A stretch of DNA of 23,208 nucleotides from a virus, in the IMG/VR virus record IMGVR_UViG_3300031753_000038, positions 1 to 23,208 of that record, one strand, 5' to 3'. Positions 1 through 5,919 of the stretch are shown one piece after another (positions within the stretch are counted from its first letter, which is position 1; every line of letters begins with the position of its first letter). Under the pieces are notes generated by a model that did no database searches, was not told where the DNA came from, and worked only from the letters and a program-made list of their open reading frames with translations. A program made the translations under genes and the position numbers.

Positions 1-237
1 GGTAAAAAAGAGATGATTCCGAAACCATTTTCTGTGAAGTTGTAGTTTTTCATATTGGCTCTGGAAGTAGAACTGATCGAGCAGCCACATGATGCGGCGC
101 TCTGGCTTTTCCTGAACCGGGTATGAAGGGAAAACATCCTTCGGCTTCCCTTTGGCAAGCGGACTGCGGATTTGCTTCGGTGCGCCCTTAAACAGTCCGC
201 GCAGACCTGCCATCAATCCAGTGGGTGTTTGGCCCAT
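1..237 (-). CDS. Portal protein, N-terminal fragment (cut by window edge)
   Basis: Seventy-nine codons read leftward from ATG at 237 to base 1 without a stop, so the 3' end lies outside the window. The fragment carries a Gly/Lys-rich start and then YEKLQLHRKWFRNHLFF at about residues 62-78. This resembles the Tyr/Trp/Asn-containing start of phage portal proteins, which form the dodecameric vertex ring through which DNA is packaged. Its position a few small genes downstream of the large terminase is the usual place for a portal gene. The start overlaps the preceding stop as TAATG, so it is probably translationally coupled. Only the N-terminus is visible, so the call rests on weak similarity plus context. 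Confidence 0.6.
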   Translation of the reverse strand, partial: MGQTPTGLMAGLRGLFKGAPKQIRSPLAKGKPKDVFPSYPVQEKPERRIMWLLDQFYFQSQYEKLQLHRKWFRNHLFFT

Positions 238-569
238 TATTTCTTAGTGACTTCCCCCATCCCCGCTCTCGGCATTCCTGGTATGTTGAACCTCACTGCT
301 TCCGGCCTTCGCTTCAATCGCGCAATCGCCTTTATGGACTGCTCGATTTTCTCTGCGATTTCTTCCTTCTTCGCTGTGCCCGTAATCTCCGCCAAAGGCT
401 TGATTTCAGGTAGCGGCTCAAGACCGCTTTTCATTAGGATTCTGTCCAGAAGTCCTTTCTGTATCTTGCTGTTCTGGTGCTCTCTGAGGAGCAACACTAG
501 CACGAGAACGACCAGACAAATACAGAATGGAGTCAGCGACAGCCAGTAACTCGGCCCGAGAGTATTCAT
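237..569 (-). CDS. Small single-pass membrane protein between terminase and portal
   Basis: A 110-residue product. I chose ATG 569 because an AGGAG lies 8 bases upstream, although the frame stays open further upstream. Residues about 8-29 form a hydrophobic segment (LSLTPFCICLVVLVLVLLL) followed by REHQ, typical of a single transmembrane helix with a charged stop-transfer side. The remainder is a charged helix-rich tail (AKKEEIAEKIEQSIKAIARLKRR). The stop overlaps the portal ATG by one base. I do not recognise the family; candidates are a small membrane-anchored accessory protein or an exclusion factor. An alternative-frame ORF (418-603) overlaps the 5' half of this gene. Confidence 0.6.
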   Translation of the reverse strand: MNTLGPSYWLSLTPFCICLVVLVLVLLLREHQNSKIQKGLLDRILMKSGLEPLPEIKPLAEITGTAKKEEIAEKIEQSIKAIARLKRRPEAVRFNIPGMPRAGMGEVTKK

Positions 570-603
570 TCCAGCACTCCTCGTCTCCAAATTTCTCAAC
601 CAT
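418..603 (-). CDS. Possible overlapping small gene, unknown function
   Basis: Sixty-one codons starting at ATG 603, which lies 8 bases inside the end of the zinc-finger gene and has AAGGGGAACCA just upstream as a plausible ribosome binding site. The first 30 residues (MVEKFGDEECWNEYSRAELL and onward) are acidic and look like genuine protein. The last 30 are Arg/Ser/Gln/Pro-rich, as expected where the frame is constrained by the membrane-protein gene on the same strand. It shares about 150 bases with that gene. It may be real, or it may be the true downstream partner of the zinc gene with the membrane protein nested inside it. Function unknown. Confidence 0.4.
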   Translation of the reverse strand: MVEKFGDEECWNEYSRAELLAVADSILYLSGRSRASVAPQRAPEQQDTERTSGQNPNEKRS

Positions 604-829
604 TGGTTCCCCTTTGCGGATGGCAATTCGGGCACGCTTCCCTTGCCAAGCTCGGATGGATGTGCGTGTCGTAAGGCTTCAAGTCTTCTGCATTGTACAC
701 CTGGCCGCAGATGTGGCATCGCTTGAGAGTGCCGATGAATTGCTGAATCGGAATCTTTGGCACGGCATCCAGTTCTTCTTTTTCCTGCTCGATTTGGGCT
801 TCGAGAGCCGTTTTGGGAGTGTCGCTCAT
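596..829 (-). CDS. Small zinc-finger protein
   Basis: A 77-residue product. Its N-terminal half is an acidic helix (ALEAQIEQEKEELDAV). The C-terminal half carries CHIC at about residue 38 and CPNC near residue 67, with His residues between (THIH). This is a CxxC...CxxC arrangement typical of a treble-clef or zinc-ribbon fold. The start forms an ATGA overlap with the stop of the upstream gene, so it is in the packaging operon. Small zinc proteins of this kind are common next to phage terminase and portal genes, but I cannot assign a role. Confidence 0.75.
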   Translation of the reverse strand: MSDTPKTALEAQIEQEKEELDAVPKIPIQQFIGTLKRCHICGQVYNAEDLKPYDTHIHPSLAREACPNCHPQRGTNG

Positions 830-963
830 TTCGCCTTTGCCTTGGCGCTAATTTTCAATTTCATCGAGGCTTTGCCCTTTTTGGACTTTTGGGCCATCGC
901 GGCGACCTTATTCATCATCGGCTTGGCGAGAGCGTGAACGCCGGACAGGTCAGCTTGCCCCAT
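826..963 (-). CDS. Very small Lys/Ala-rich protein
   Basis: A 45-residue product starting at ATG 963, where GGGAG lies 6 bases upstream. The gene overlaps the end of the Cys-rich gene by 14 bases and the start of the zinc-finger gene by an ATGA. The C-terminus is strongly basic (AQKSKKGKASMKLKISAKAKAK, given here in parts as AQKSKKGK and KISAKAKAK), which suggests binding to nucleic acid or packaging with DNA. An upstream in-frame ATG exists at 1041 but would overlap the previous gene by 92 bases and lacks a better site. No family recognised. Confidence 0.55.
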   Translation of the reverse strand: MGQADLSGVHALAKPMMNKVAAMAQKSKKGKASMKLKISAKAKAK

Positions 964-1570
964 TCTGACTCCCGATAATTTTAATTGCCTGTCTCCATTC
1001 AAGAATATCGTCGTCCCACCACAATGCGCATTCGTCGCCACAAGCTACAGTAACTTGGAGTGCTCTGCAAAATCCTGTTGGGCTGTTCCACTTCTCAATT
1101 TTCCCATCAGTTGAATAGTGATCGCAATCATCCCCTTGATCGCAACCACCACAGTTAGCTCCAGATCGCTCTAATCCTGGTTTCGGAGCGTTGATCCATT
1201 TAAGGGCAGTGTAGTCAGGGTCGCGTTGAGCTGAGTAAGAAGTCTCTGCCTTTGGTTCCCCGTAGAGAAAAGCAGCGCAATGAGGCCAGTATTCAATGCC
1301 ATCTTTTTGAAGTTTACGAATCGGAATTCGAGGGCCGTGGATGGAGCAGGTCTTGGCTCCAGAATTGTACATCTGACAGTTATAACAACTGGCAGGTTCA
1401 TTGTGCATCTCCTCTGCCGTTGTAAACAGGGCTTGGCCCTTTGTGGGCACGATAGGCGTCTCGAGATCGGGAAGCGACTTGGCGCGGCGCATGGCATTCA
1501 CTTTGCCGATTTGCGCGGCCTTATACACCGGGAAACCTCCATCTTCGATAGTGAGGTTGCCACGGCTCAT
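950..1570 (-). CDS. Cysteine-rich protein with HiPIP-like module
   Basis: A 206-residue protein translated from an ATGA overlap with the small upstream gene. It has two Cys clusters. The first, near residues 62-100, is CYNC, then Cys after 8 residues, then YWPHCAAF. The second, near residues 137-185, is CGGC-DQGDDC, GFCRAL, ACGDEC. The first cluster (CxxC-x8-C ... HCxxF) resembles the iron-sulfur binding pattern of high-potential iron-sulfur proteins. The second looks like a separate metal site. It lies between the large terminase and portal, where I would expect packaging or head accessory proteins. The metal and role are inference; the spacing of cysteines is directly visible. Confidence 0.7.
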   Translation of the reverse strand: MSRGNLTIEDGGFPVYKAAQIGKVNAMRRAKSLPDLETPIVPTKGQALFTTAEEMHNEPASCYNCQMYNSGAKTCSIHGPRIPIRKLQKDGIEYWPHCAAFLYGEPKAETSYSAQRDPDYTALKWINAPKPGLERSGANCGGCDQGDDCDHYSTDGKIEKWNSPTGFCRALQVTVACGDECALWWDDDILEWRQAIKIIGSQNGAS

Positions 1571-1737
1571 TTCGCTCTGCCTGCCTTCACGTCGCGGGCG
1601 TGCTTTTTGGCCATTGCCTTACCCTTCGCAGTTTCGCGGTTTCCATGCATCGCGGCGATGGAGTTCATAATCTTGTACGGTGTGGCACTGTTCTGGCCGT
1701 ACTTGGCTTTGAGTTTTTTCTCTAAAAAGGCGGGCAT
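1567..1737 (-). CDS. Small conserved-looking phage protein downstream of TerL
   Basis: A 56-residue product beginning MPAFLEKKLKAKYG and ending KKHARDVKAGRAK. The ATG at 1737 follows the terminase stop by one base (TGA-G-ATG), and its own stop overlaps the next start as ATGA, so both ends are fixed by coupling. The middle, YKIMNSIAAMHGNRETAKG, and the overall pattern recall small basic proteins that often lie between terminase and portal in phages. I do not know a named family or function. Confidence 0.65.
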   Translation of the reverse strand: MPAFLEKKLKAKYGQNSATPYKIMNSIAAMHGNRETAKGKAMAKKHARDVKAGRAK

Positions 1738-1738
1738 C

Positions 1739-3274
1739 TCAATGTCTATCCATGAGGTTCTGCCATTGGGTGACGGTCATCTCACCCGTAGCCTTCCGAG
1801 AGGATAGTCCTCTCCGCGTAGAAAGAAAAGGGGTTTTTCGCCAGCGTTCTCGGTGAGCCTGCTTTTCGTCGTTCAGCTCTTTTTGCTGCCAGAAGACTTT
1901 CGAGTTGATGTCGAGCGAACCTTTTTCCCAGTTTTTAAGGGGAGCAATTTCTGATGGGACAGGTCGGAAGGTATGGAGGGCGTAGCGGATAGCATCAGGC
2001 ATATGAGAATGTTCGTGATTTGTTGTGAAGTCGTTTCTAGGGAGTCCAGAACGATCCTTAGGCCATTTATAGCCTGAGATATCCGCGATTGTATTGACGC
2101 AAGATCGCGCAACGAAATATCTGGGACTTCCTTGGATGTTAGCATTGAACGGATGCTCCAATCTTTCGTCGATGTGCATGTACTGCTCGGTCTTCAACAG
2201 GCCAGGTTTGCGCTCTTTTAGGGCCGGAGTGCCTTGGATGCCGAAAGCGTCTAGTTCTTGAGCGGCTGCGGCTTGAGCTGTATCGTAAGCCAAACCGTCA
2301 AGTGTTCGTCCTCGTAGGTAAGTATGGAGTTCGCTGGCAATCGGAGCAATTCTGAGGTTGACTCCGTATATTTCAGCAAACTGATACAAGCGACCATCTG
2401 GAGCGACAGAGATAATAGGCAAAGCCCAAGGATCGCCTTCGGCACCGGAACCGATGTCCATGCCAACAATGACTGGCCAATCGTTAGGAGGCAGATTAGA
2501 ACCGCCAAAAACTTGATAATTCCTAGTGTCGTCATAGACATGGCTTACCTCCGTGAATTCCTTATACACCAGGTCGGTAAAATCCGTGAAATAGCCGTAG
2601 ATGAAGCGGTCGGCCCAGTCTTTCGGGTAGGTGGCGCGTCGAACTTCGAGGTATTCTTCGGCCAGGAACACGTTTTCCATCGAGGAGCAGTTGATTCCTT
2701 GGTAGAGTTCCTTGAATTTGTCCTTCCGGTTAGGGTCGAAGAAGTGCCGCCACATATAATCATGCCCTGCTGGGTTCGAGGCAAGCCGGATGATGCGCTT
2801 GGACTGAGTTTTCCTTCGGAGACGACCTACCAGCAGGAAGAAAATCTTCTCATCCACCTCCGAGGCTTCATCTACGAACGCTTTGGAGAGGTTTAGCGAC
2901 TTGATGTGGCCCGATACCTTCGGATCGCTAATGTCCAGGTGGGTAAAGATCGTGCGGTGGCCGTTCTTGAATGTCCAAATCTTCTTCGCTTCGGCCCAAT
3001 CCCCCCAACTCTCAGGCACCAACTCCAGGAAAATCCGCATCGTGGAGGTTTCAAGCGACGGCATGTGCAACCGGCCTATGAGGGACTGCCCGCCAGGATC
3101 ATCGAAGGCGTGCATGATGGCGGCAGTGCAGAGGGCAACGGACTTCCCGCTGCCCTCCCCTCCGACATAAGCCGCCCCGAATGCCTGAGAGGTCAGGAAT
3201 TCCTTCTGCTTGGGCATCTTCGGCAGGTTCTCTAGCGCGGTTTCGAACTCAAGTTCCCCAGAGTAATACCCCAT
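1739..3274 (-). CDS. terL: Terminase large subunit (packaging ATPase/nuclease)
   Basis: A 511-residue motor protein that pumps DNA into the prohead and cuts it. The N-terminal ATPase has a Walker A GGEGSGKS at residues 38-45, a Walker B with acidic pair in KAFVDEAS (D135, E136), and a coupling motif ASNPAG at 165-170. The C-terminal RNase H-like nuclease has the three expected acidic residues: D273 in VGMDIGSG, D331 in LAYDTAQ, and D427 in HMPDAIRYAL. The length is normal for the family. The start directly abuts the stop of the ribbon-helix-helix gene (TAG then ATG). No key residue is missing. Confidence 0.93.
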   Translation of the reverse strand: MGYYSGELEFETALENLPKMPKQKEFLTSQAFGAAYVGGEGSGKSVALCTAAIMHAFDDPGGQSLIGRLHMPSLETSTMRIFLELVPESWGDWAEAKKIWTFKNGHRTIFTHLDISDPKVSGHIKSLNLSKAFVDEASEVDEKIFFLLVGRLRRKTQSKRIIRLASNPAGHDYMWRHFFDPNRKDKFKELYQGINCSSMENVFLAEEYLEVRRATYPKDWADRFIYGYFTDFTDLVYKEFTEVSHVYDDTRNYQVFGGSNLPPNDWPVIVGMDIGSGAEGDPWALPIISVAPDGRLYQFAEIYGVNLRIAPIASELHTYLRGRTLDGLAYDTAQAAAAQELDAFGIQGTPALKERKPGLLKTEQYMHIDERLEHPFNANIQGSPRYFVARSCVNTIADISGYKWPKDRSGLPRNDFTTNHEHSHMPDAIRYALHTFRPVPSEIAPLKNWEKGSLDINSKVFWQQKELNDEKQAHRERWRKTPFLSTRRGLSSRKATGEMTVTQWQNLMDRH

Positions 3275-3637
3275 CTACTCGATCACCGCCATCCCTCCGC
3301 ACTGCCAGCAATGGTCGCCCTTCGGACGACCATGCTTGCAACCACCAGTTTTTGCGCTGGAGAACTGGCTAGAGGACTCCTCCCCTGTCACGGGACTTGC
3401 TTGCGCATTGTTTCTACATTTTGAACCTCTTAGTTTGGTAGTGGCAATCGGCATCTCAGCGCGAGCCAGAGTGTAATCACTGGTTATTACCGCTCTGCGC
3501 GGCTCTGCCCCGTCGAGCATACTGTTACAGCATTCCCGAATCCATTCCGATAGCAACATCCCCTCATCAGCGCCCTTCGCCTTCCATTGGGCTATTTCCT
3601 CTTGTGTCGCACGTACGTATAGGCGAGCATCCTTCAT
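3275..3637 (-). CDS. Ribbon-helix-helix regulator with C-terminal zinc knuckle
   Basis: A 120-residue product. Residues about 4-43 (ARLYVRATQEEIAQWK, then LLSEWIRECCNSML) match the beta-strand plus two-helix pattern of Arc/MetJ-type DNA-binding proteins. The C-terminus has CKHGRPKGDHCWQCGG, a likely zinc-binding knuckle. No Shine-Dalgarno precedes the ATG. Instead a TTGACA/17/TAATGT promoter ends 6 bases before it, pointing to a leaderless transcript. Four TGTGCGTAC-type repeats occupy this promoter, strongly suggesting autoregulation. Its stop abuts the large terminase start, so it may control expression of the packaging operon. An RHH-zinc fusion could alternatively be a small-terminase-like DNA-binding factor. 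Confidence 0.7.
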   Translation of the reverse strand: MKDARLYVRATQEEIAQWKAKGADEGMLLSEWIRECCNSMLDGAEPRRAVITSDYTLARAEMPIATTKLRGSKCRNNAQASPVTGEESSSQFSSAKTGGCKHGRPKGDHCWQCGGMAVIE

Positions 3638-3699
3638 GTGCGTACATTAGGCCTTGTGCGTACGATTGTCAAGGGAATTGTGCGGACAAATGTGCGTAC
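3637..3699. repeat. Four tandem TGTGCGTAC-type operator repeats
   Basis: TGTGCGTAC occurs at 3637-3645, 3655-3663 and 3691-3699, and the variant TGTGCGGAC at 3679-3687, all in the same orientation. Start-to-start distances are 18, 24 and 12 bases. The copies overlap the start codon, lie in the -35/-10 spacer and lie upstream of -35. Short tandem repeats are typical binding sites of ribbon-helix-helix repressors, and the gene just downstream encodes one. Confidence 0.65.
3644..3672 (-). promoter_or_regulatory. Promoter of the ribbon-helix-helix/terminase genes
   Basis: On the minus strand a perfect TTGACA (3672-3667) is followed by a 17-base spacer and TAATGT (3649-3644), 3 of 6 to the -10 consensus. 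Six bases then separate it from ATG 3637. The predicted transcription start is at or within a base of the start codon, and there is no ribosome binding site. Confidence 0.55.
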
Positions 3700-3707
3700 A
3701 AGAAATC

Positions 3708-3728
3708 AAAAAAAATTGTCTAGCACAA
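3708..3728 (-). terminator. Weak terminator-like T-run
   Basis: On the minus strand TTGT-GCTAG-ACAA is followed directly by eight T (3715-3708), downstream of the HTH gene. The stem is only 4 A/T-rich pairs, so it is at best a weak terminator separating the HTH transcript from the ribbon-helix-helix promoter. Confidence 0.3.
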
Positions 3729-3768
3729 CCTGTATATGTAAACGGGTGCCGCCTTCCGTTGCCTGCTT

Positions 3769-4308
3769 CTAGGTGGGGGTCTCGGGGCCAGGATCAGGCT
3801 TTACATCCTGCTTAACACAATCACTGTTATGCGACACGAATTGCTTATCTTGTTGTGCGGGTTGGACTTGCATGGTTATCGTAGTATCGGACTGTGCTGC
3901 CACAGGCTTATCCGGGTGCAAAAGCATCTGAATTGTATGCGAGATGTGCATGTTCCCCATGCTCGGATCGCGCGGCGCGGCGTCTTTCGAGAGCACTAGC
4001 GGGTTAAGTATTGCAAGAGCGGCAGTTAGCGAATTGCGGTTCAAATGATGATCTACTACGCGCACACTCTTAGGCAAAAGCTTTGCACACCCGAGCCGAT
4101 TGTCCTGCAAAAGCGTATCAATCTCCGTTAATTCTATGATGCCGGAGACTGTATTTGGCGCAATTCCAAGCTGTTGAGATATTTGAGCCTTAGATTCGCC
4201 ATACGCTCGACGTGCCACAACCTCTGCTTGAATTGCTGGGGACTTAATACTGCGCTTGGGAAGATACGACTTGCGAGGCTTAGGAACTTGCTGATCGACT
4301 GTTGCCAT
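3769..4308 (-). CDS. HTH protein, possible small terminase subunit
   Basis: A 179-residue product. The N-terminus is basic, and residues about 38-60 (ESKAQISQQLGIAPNTVSGI) form a clear helix-turn-helix. The rest includes a helical segment (LTAALAILNPLV) and a Gln/Pro-rich, probably disordered tail. A DNA-binding protein two genes upstream of the large terminase on the same strand is the usual place for the small terminase, which recognises the packaging site. It could equally be a transcription factor. There is no Shine-Dalgarno: TAGAAT lies 6 bases before ATG, and a parS-like site lies 28 bases upstream. Confidence 0.55.
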   Translation of the reverse strand: MATVDQQVPKPRKSYLPKRSIKSPAIQAEVVARRAYGESKAQISQQLGIAPNTVSGIIELTEIDTLLQDNRLGCAKLLPKSVRVVDHHLNRNSLTAALAILNPLVLSKDAAPRDPSMGNMHISHTIQMLLHPDKPVAAQSDTTITMQVQPAQQDKQFVSHNSDCVKQDVKPDPGPETPT

Positions 4309-4314
4309 GAGCCG

Positions 4315-4320
4315 ATTCTA
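4315..4320 (-). promoter_or_regulatory. Putative leaderless -10 element of the HTH gene
   Basis: TAGAAT (5 of 6 to consensus) reads on the minus strand exactly 6 bases before ATG 4308. The -35 region at normal spacing (TGGAAC or GGAACA) is poor and falls inside the parS palindrome at 4337-4352, so a protein bound to parS would cover the promoter. Confidence 0.45.
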
Positions 4321-4336
4321 CACCGTGAGTCAAGAG

Positions 4337-4352
4337 TGTTCCACGTGAAACA
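4337..4352. promoter_or_regulatory. parS: parS-type partition site
   Basis: TGTTCCACGTGAAACA matches the bacterial chromosomal parS consensus TGTTNCACGTGAAACA at every fixed base and is a near-perfect palindrome. The site binds the CTP-dependent clamp protein ParB (Spo0J). It lies in the divergent intergenic region, 28 bases upstream of the HTH gene. No ParA or ParB homologue is visible in the window, so host ParB or a phage gene outside the window would have to recognise it. A chance match at 15 fixed positions in 23 kb is very unlikely. Confidence 0.85.
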
Positions 4353-4355
4353 TTT

Positions 4356-4395
4356 CGTGTCGAAACACACACAAAGCGTGTCGAACAAGACACGC
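4356..4395. repeat. Direct repeats and hairpin beside parS
   Basis: CGTGTCGAA occurs at 4356-4364 and 4377-4385, 21 bases apart (two helical turns). The second copy is part of a perfect 7-base inverted repeat, GCGTGTC-gaacaa-GACACGC (4376-4395). Together with TTTCG-tgt-CGAAA at 4353-4365 these look like repressor operators in the divergent control region. Confidence 0.5.
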
Positions 4396-4518
4396 CTACA
4401 ACTGAAACAAAGTAATAGGCTTACCACAAGACAGGCGATAGTGTGTGCTCAGTGACACGAAAGGCGAAACCTCTCGCTTTTTCGCATCATTACAATCAAT
4501 GAGTTACGGAGTCGAATC

Positions 4519-4752
4519 GTGGAAGTCGAAATGCACATAGAAGCGTGCTGCTCGGGACGCCAGTCCAAAACCAAAGCAGCATGGGAGATCAAATGCTTAA
4601 TTCAGTGCTTTCTCCATGCCGATCAGCTAGAAAGAATGGCGCAACTTGAACGCTCGCTAGCTTTTGGGCATACCAAACCACATGCCGGAGACATCGGAAG
4701 AGATGCGCTAGTCAAGACGTTGATCCGCTATTTAGTAGAGGAATGGCTTTGA
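4519..4752 (+). CDS. Small hypothetical protein, first plus-strand gene
   Basis: A 77-residue product if GTG 4519 is used, which has CGGAG 7 bases upstream. ATG 4531 with GGAA upstream is an alternative that gives 73 residues. The protein has a helical body (IKCLIQCFLHADQLERMAQL) and four Cys residues without a clear metal motif. I do not recognise it. It stands alone between the divergent control region and a GC-rich terminator, so it is a separate transcription unit from the main early block. TACAAT at 4491-4496 could be its -10 box, but no good -35 accompanies it. Confidence 0.5.
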   Translation: MEVEMHIEACCSGRQSKTKAAWEIKCLIQCFLHADQLERMAQLERSLAFGHTKPHAGDIGRDALVKTLIRYLVEEWL

Positions 4753-4808
4753 CCTTTGGGCCATGCATCCCAGTATGGCGCGAGGCGTTGCTGGGTGGTC
4801 CGGCATAT

Positions 4809-4835
4809 GGGCTGCCACGTTAGAGCAGCCCTTTC
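4809..4835 (+). terminator. Rho-independent terminator
   Basis: A perfect 7-base GC-rich stem, GGGCTGC (4809-4815) and GCAGCCC (4825-4831), has a 9-base loop and is followed by TTTC. It sits 57 bases after the stop of the small plus-strand gene and before the next promoter. The U-tract is short. Confidence 0.55.
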
Positions 4836-4880
4836 ATTAGGGTCTCATAACTCTATTTTCGAGGCTCAGCACGAATTAAC

Positions 4881-4909
4881 TTGACAGCGGATGAGCGGTT
4901 TGGTATAAG
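4881..4909 (+). promoter_or_regulatory. Strong sigma-70 promoter of the early operon
   Basis: TTGACA (4881-4886, perfect), a 17-base spacer and TATAAG (4904-4909, 5 of 6) lie 6 bases before ATG 4916. The predicted start of transcription is at the start codon, and there is no Shine-Dalgarno between. This geometry matches leaderless phage repressor transcripts such as lambda cI from PRM. Confidence 0.8.
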
Positions 4910-4915
4910 ACAGAA

Positions 4916-5125
4916 ATGGACGCAAATGAAATCATCGAACGGATCGAAAAGCTGGTAGCAGAAGCGGGAAGTCAAAAGGCCCTCGCCGACAAATGGGGCA
5001 TTAGCCCGCAGTACTTGTGCGATGTCCTGGCAGGGCGGCGCGATCCTGGCAATTCGATTGTGAAGCATTTAGGACTCAAGAGAGTGGTGGCTTGGAAAGC
5101 TCGACTCGATGCACCAGACCGCTAG
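4916..5125 (+). CDS. Small Cro/cI-like HTH transcription regulator
   Basis: A 69-residue product with a single helix-turn-helix at about residues 18-42 (SQKALADKWGISPQYLCDVL) followed by AGRRDPG, typical of XRE-family phage regulators of Cro size. There is no dimerisation or cleavage domain. It is the first gene behind the strongest promoter in the window, so it probably controls the early operon or the divergent minus-strand operon. The ATG has no ribosome binding site, and the promoter -10 box lies 6 bases upstream, so translation is probably leaderless. Whether it acts as repressor or anti-repressor is not visible. Confidence 0.78.
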   Translation: MDANEIIERIEKLVAEAGSQKALADKWGISPQYLCDVLAGRRDPGNSIVKHLGLKRVVAWKARLDAPDR

Positions 5126-5155
5126 GGTGTGTGGGTGCCGAAATAAGGAGGCATG

Positions 5156-5494
5156 ATGAACGTCGAACTGTTGCGCAAAATTCAGCAGCACATCAAAGAA
5201 GAGCCTCGCCGGTATAGCTTCGACTGGGCATCCGAATCGGACAAGTCGCCGTGTGGCACTCAAGCCTGTATCGCAGGCTGGGCGATGGTGCTTTCCGGTA
5301 AACGGACGATTCAAACGGTCACGAAAAAATTTGATGGTCTTTGGTGTTCACGTGACGCTGCTGAGATTCTTGAGATTGATTCTAAGCAAGCATCACGGTT
5401 GTTTGTTTGGTGGCCGCGTGAATTCTATGTCGATAATCCTCTCGATGCCGTGGAGCGTATCGCCCTATTCATTGAGTCGAAAGGTGAGAAATGA
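5156..5494 (+). CDS. Hypothetical protein with CGTQACIAGWA motif
   Basis: A 112-residue product. AAGGAGG precedes two adjacent ATGs (5153, 5156). I chose the second because the first is only one base from the site. The central motif CGTQACIAGWA followed by Ala-rich helices and LFVWWPREFY is, as I recall, a recurrent pattern in small phage proteins of unknown function (Cys-Gly-Thr...Cys-Ile-Ala-Gly-Trp-Ala). The two cysteines may bind metal or form part of a compact helical fold. It is the second gene of the early block. Confidence 0.65.
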   Translation: MNVELLRKIQQHIKEEPRRYSFDWASESDKSPCGTQACIAGWAMVLSGKRTIQTVTKKFDGLWCSRDAAEILEIDSKQASRLFVWWPREFYVDNPLDAVERIALFIESKGEK

Positions 5495-5579
5495 CCCTTT
5501 CCCACCAAGTCTGGGTGCCTCGATGAGCTTCTATTTCGAACTGGCGAAGGAACTGAGTCGAAGAGAGGTGAGACGAACA

Positions 5580-5750
5580 ATGGGCCAAATAATCGAAATA
5601 ACGTGCCCAGCTTGTGGAAGAATGTTCGATAGTTATGCAGGCTGGGTCGAATGCAGTTGCTGCCGACATCTATTCCATCACCAAGACAGCGAATTGAGCG
5701 AGGCGCAACATGAAGCTGAGCGCGAATTGAGCGAGGGGGCCGATGAATAG
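5580..5750 (+). CDS. Zinc-ribbon mini-protein
   Basis: A 56-residue product from ATG 5580, with GAGAGGTG about 9 bases upstream. An in-frame ATG at 5523 would add 19 residues but has no ribosome binding site. CPAC near residue 9 and CSCC near residue 28 form a zinc ribbon with HLFHH following. The C-terminus is a Glu-rich helix. The stop overlaps the next gene by 8 bases. Probably a DNA- or protein-binding accessory; the function cannot be assigned. Confidence 0.6.
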   Translation: MGQIIEITCPACGRMFDSYAGWVECSCCRHLFHHQDSELSEAQHEAERELSEGADE

Positions 5751-5919
5751 CTACGAGGACGAAATGCTCCAGCGCGCCGAACAGCCAACGTGGTTTAAGG
5801 TAACGTCGGAGTTGGCTGACGAAAAGTTGCATTGTCTAGAATGTGGCGAACCTATCAAATCTGGTGAGACGGTCGAAGAAATCGGGCTGTTCCTAATCCA
5901 TGAAAGGTGTGCCGAATGA
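5743..5919 (+). CDS. Zinc-ribbon mini-protein
   Basis: A 58-residue product, MNSYEDEMLQRAE to HERCAE. CLEC at residues 31-34 with a C-terminal HERC suggests a CxxC...HxxC zinc site, similar to short treble-clef proteins. The start overlaps the preceding gene and the stop forms an ATGA overlap with the ERF recombinase gene, so it is co-translated with recombination functions. No family name recognised. Confidence 0.6.
   Translation: MNSYEDEMLQRAEQPTWFKVTSELADEKLHCLECGEPIKSGETVEEIGLFLIHERCAE

Noticed and set aside
1280-1807. Plus-strand frame of 175 codons
   Set aside because: It lies opposite the Cys-rich gene, the small gene and the terminase end, which are clearly real; no coupling or ribosome binding site.
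2324-2896. Plus-strand frame of 190 codons
   Set aside because: It is entirely antisense to the terminase, whose motifs are intact.
4489-4500. TACAAT as a promoter for the 4519 gene
   Set aside because: No -35 match at normal spacing; too weak to list as a feature.
5425-5832. Minus-strand frame of 135 codons
   Set aside because: It lies opposite three plus-strand small genes with coupled starts; composition is Arg/Ser/Leu-rich, as in shadow frames.
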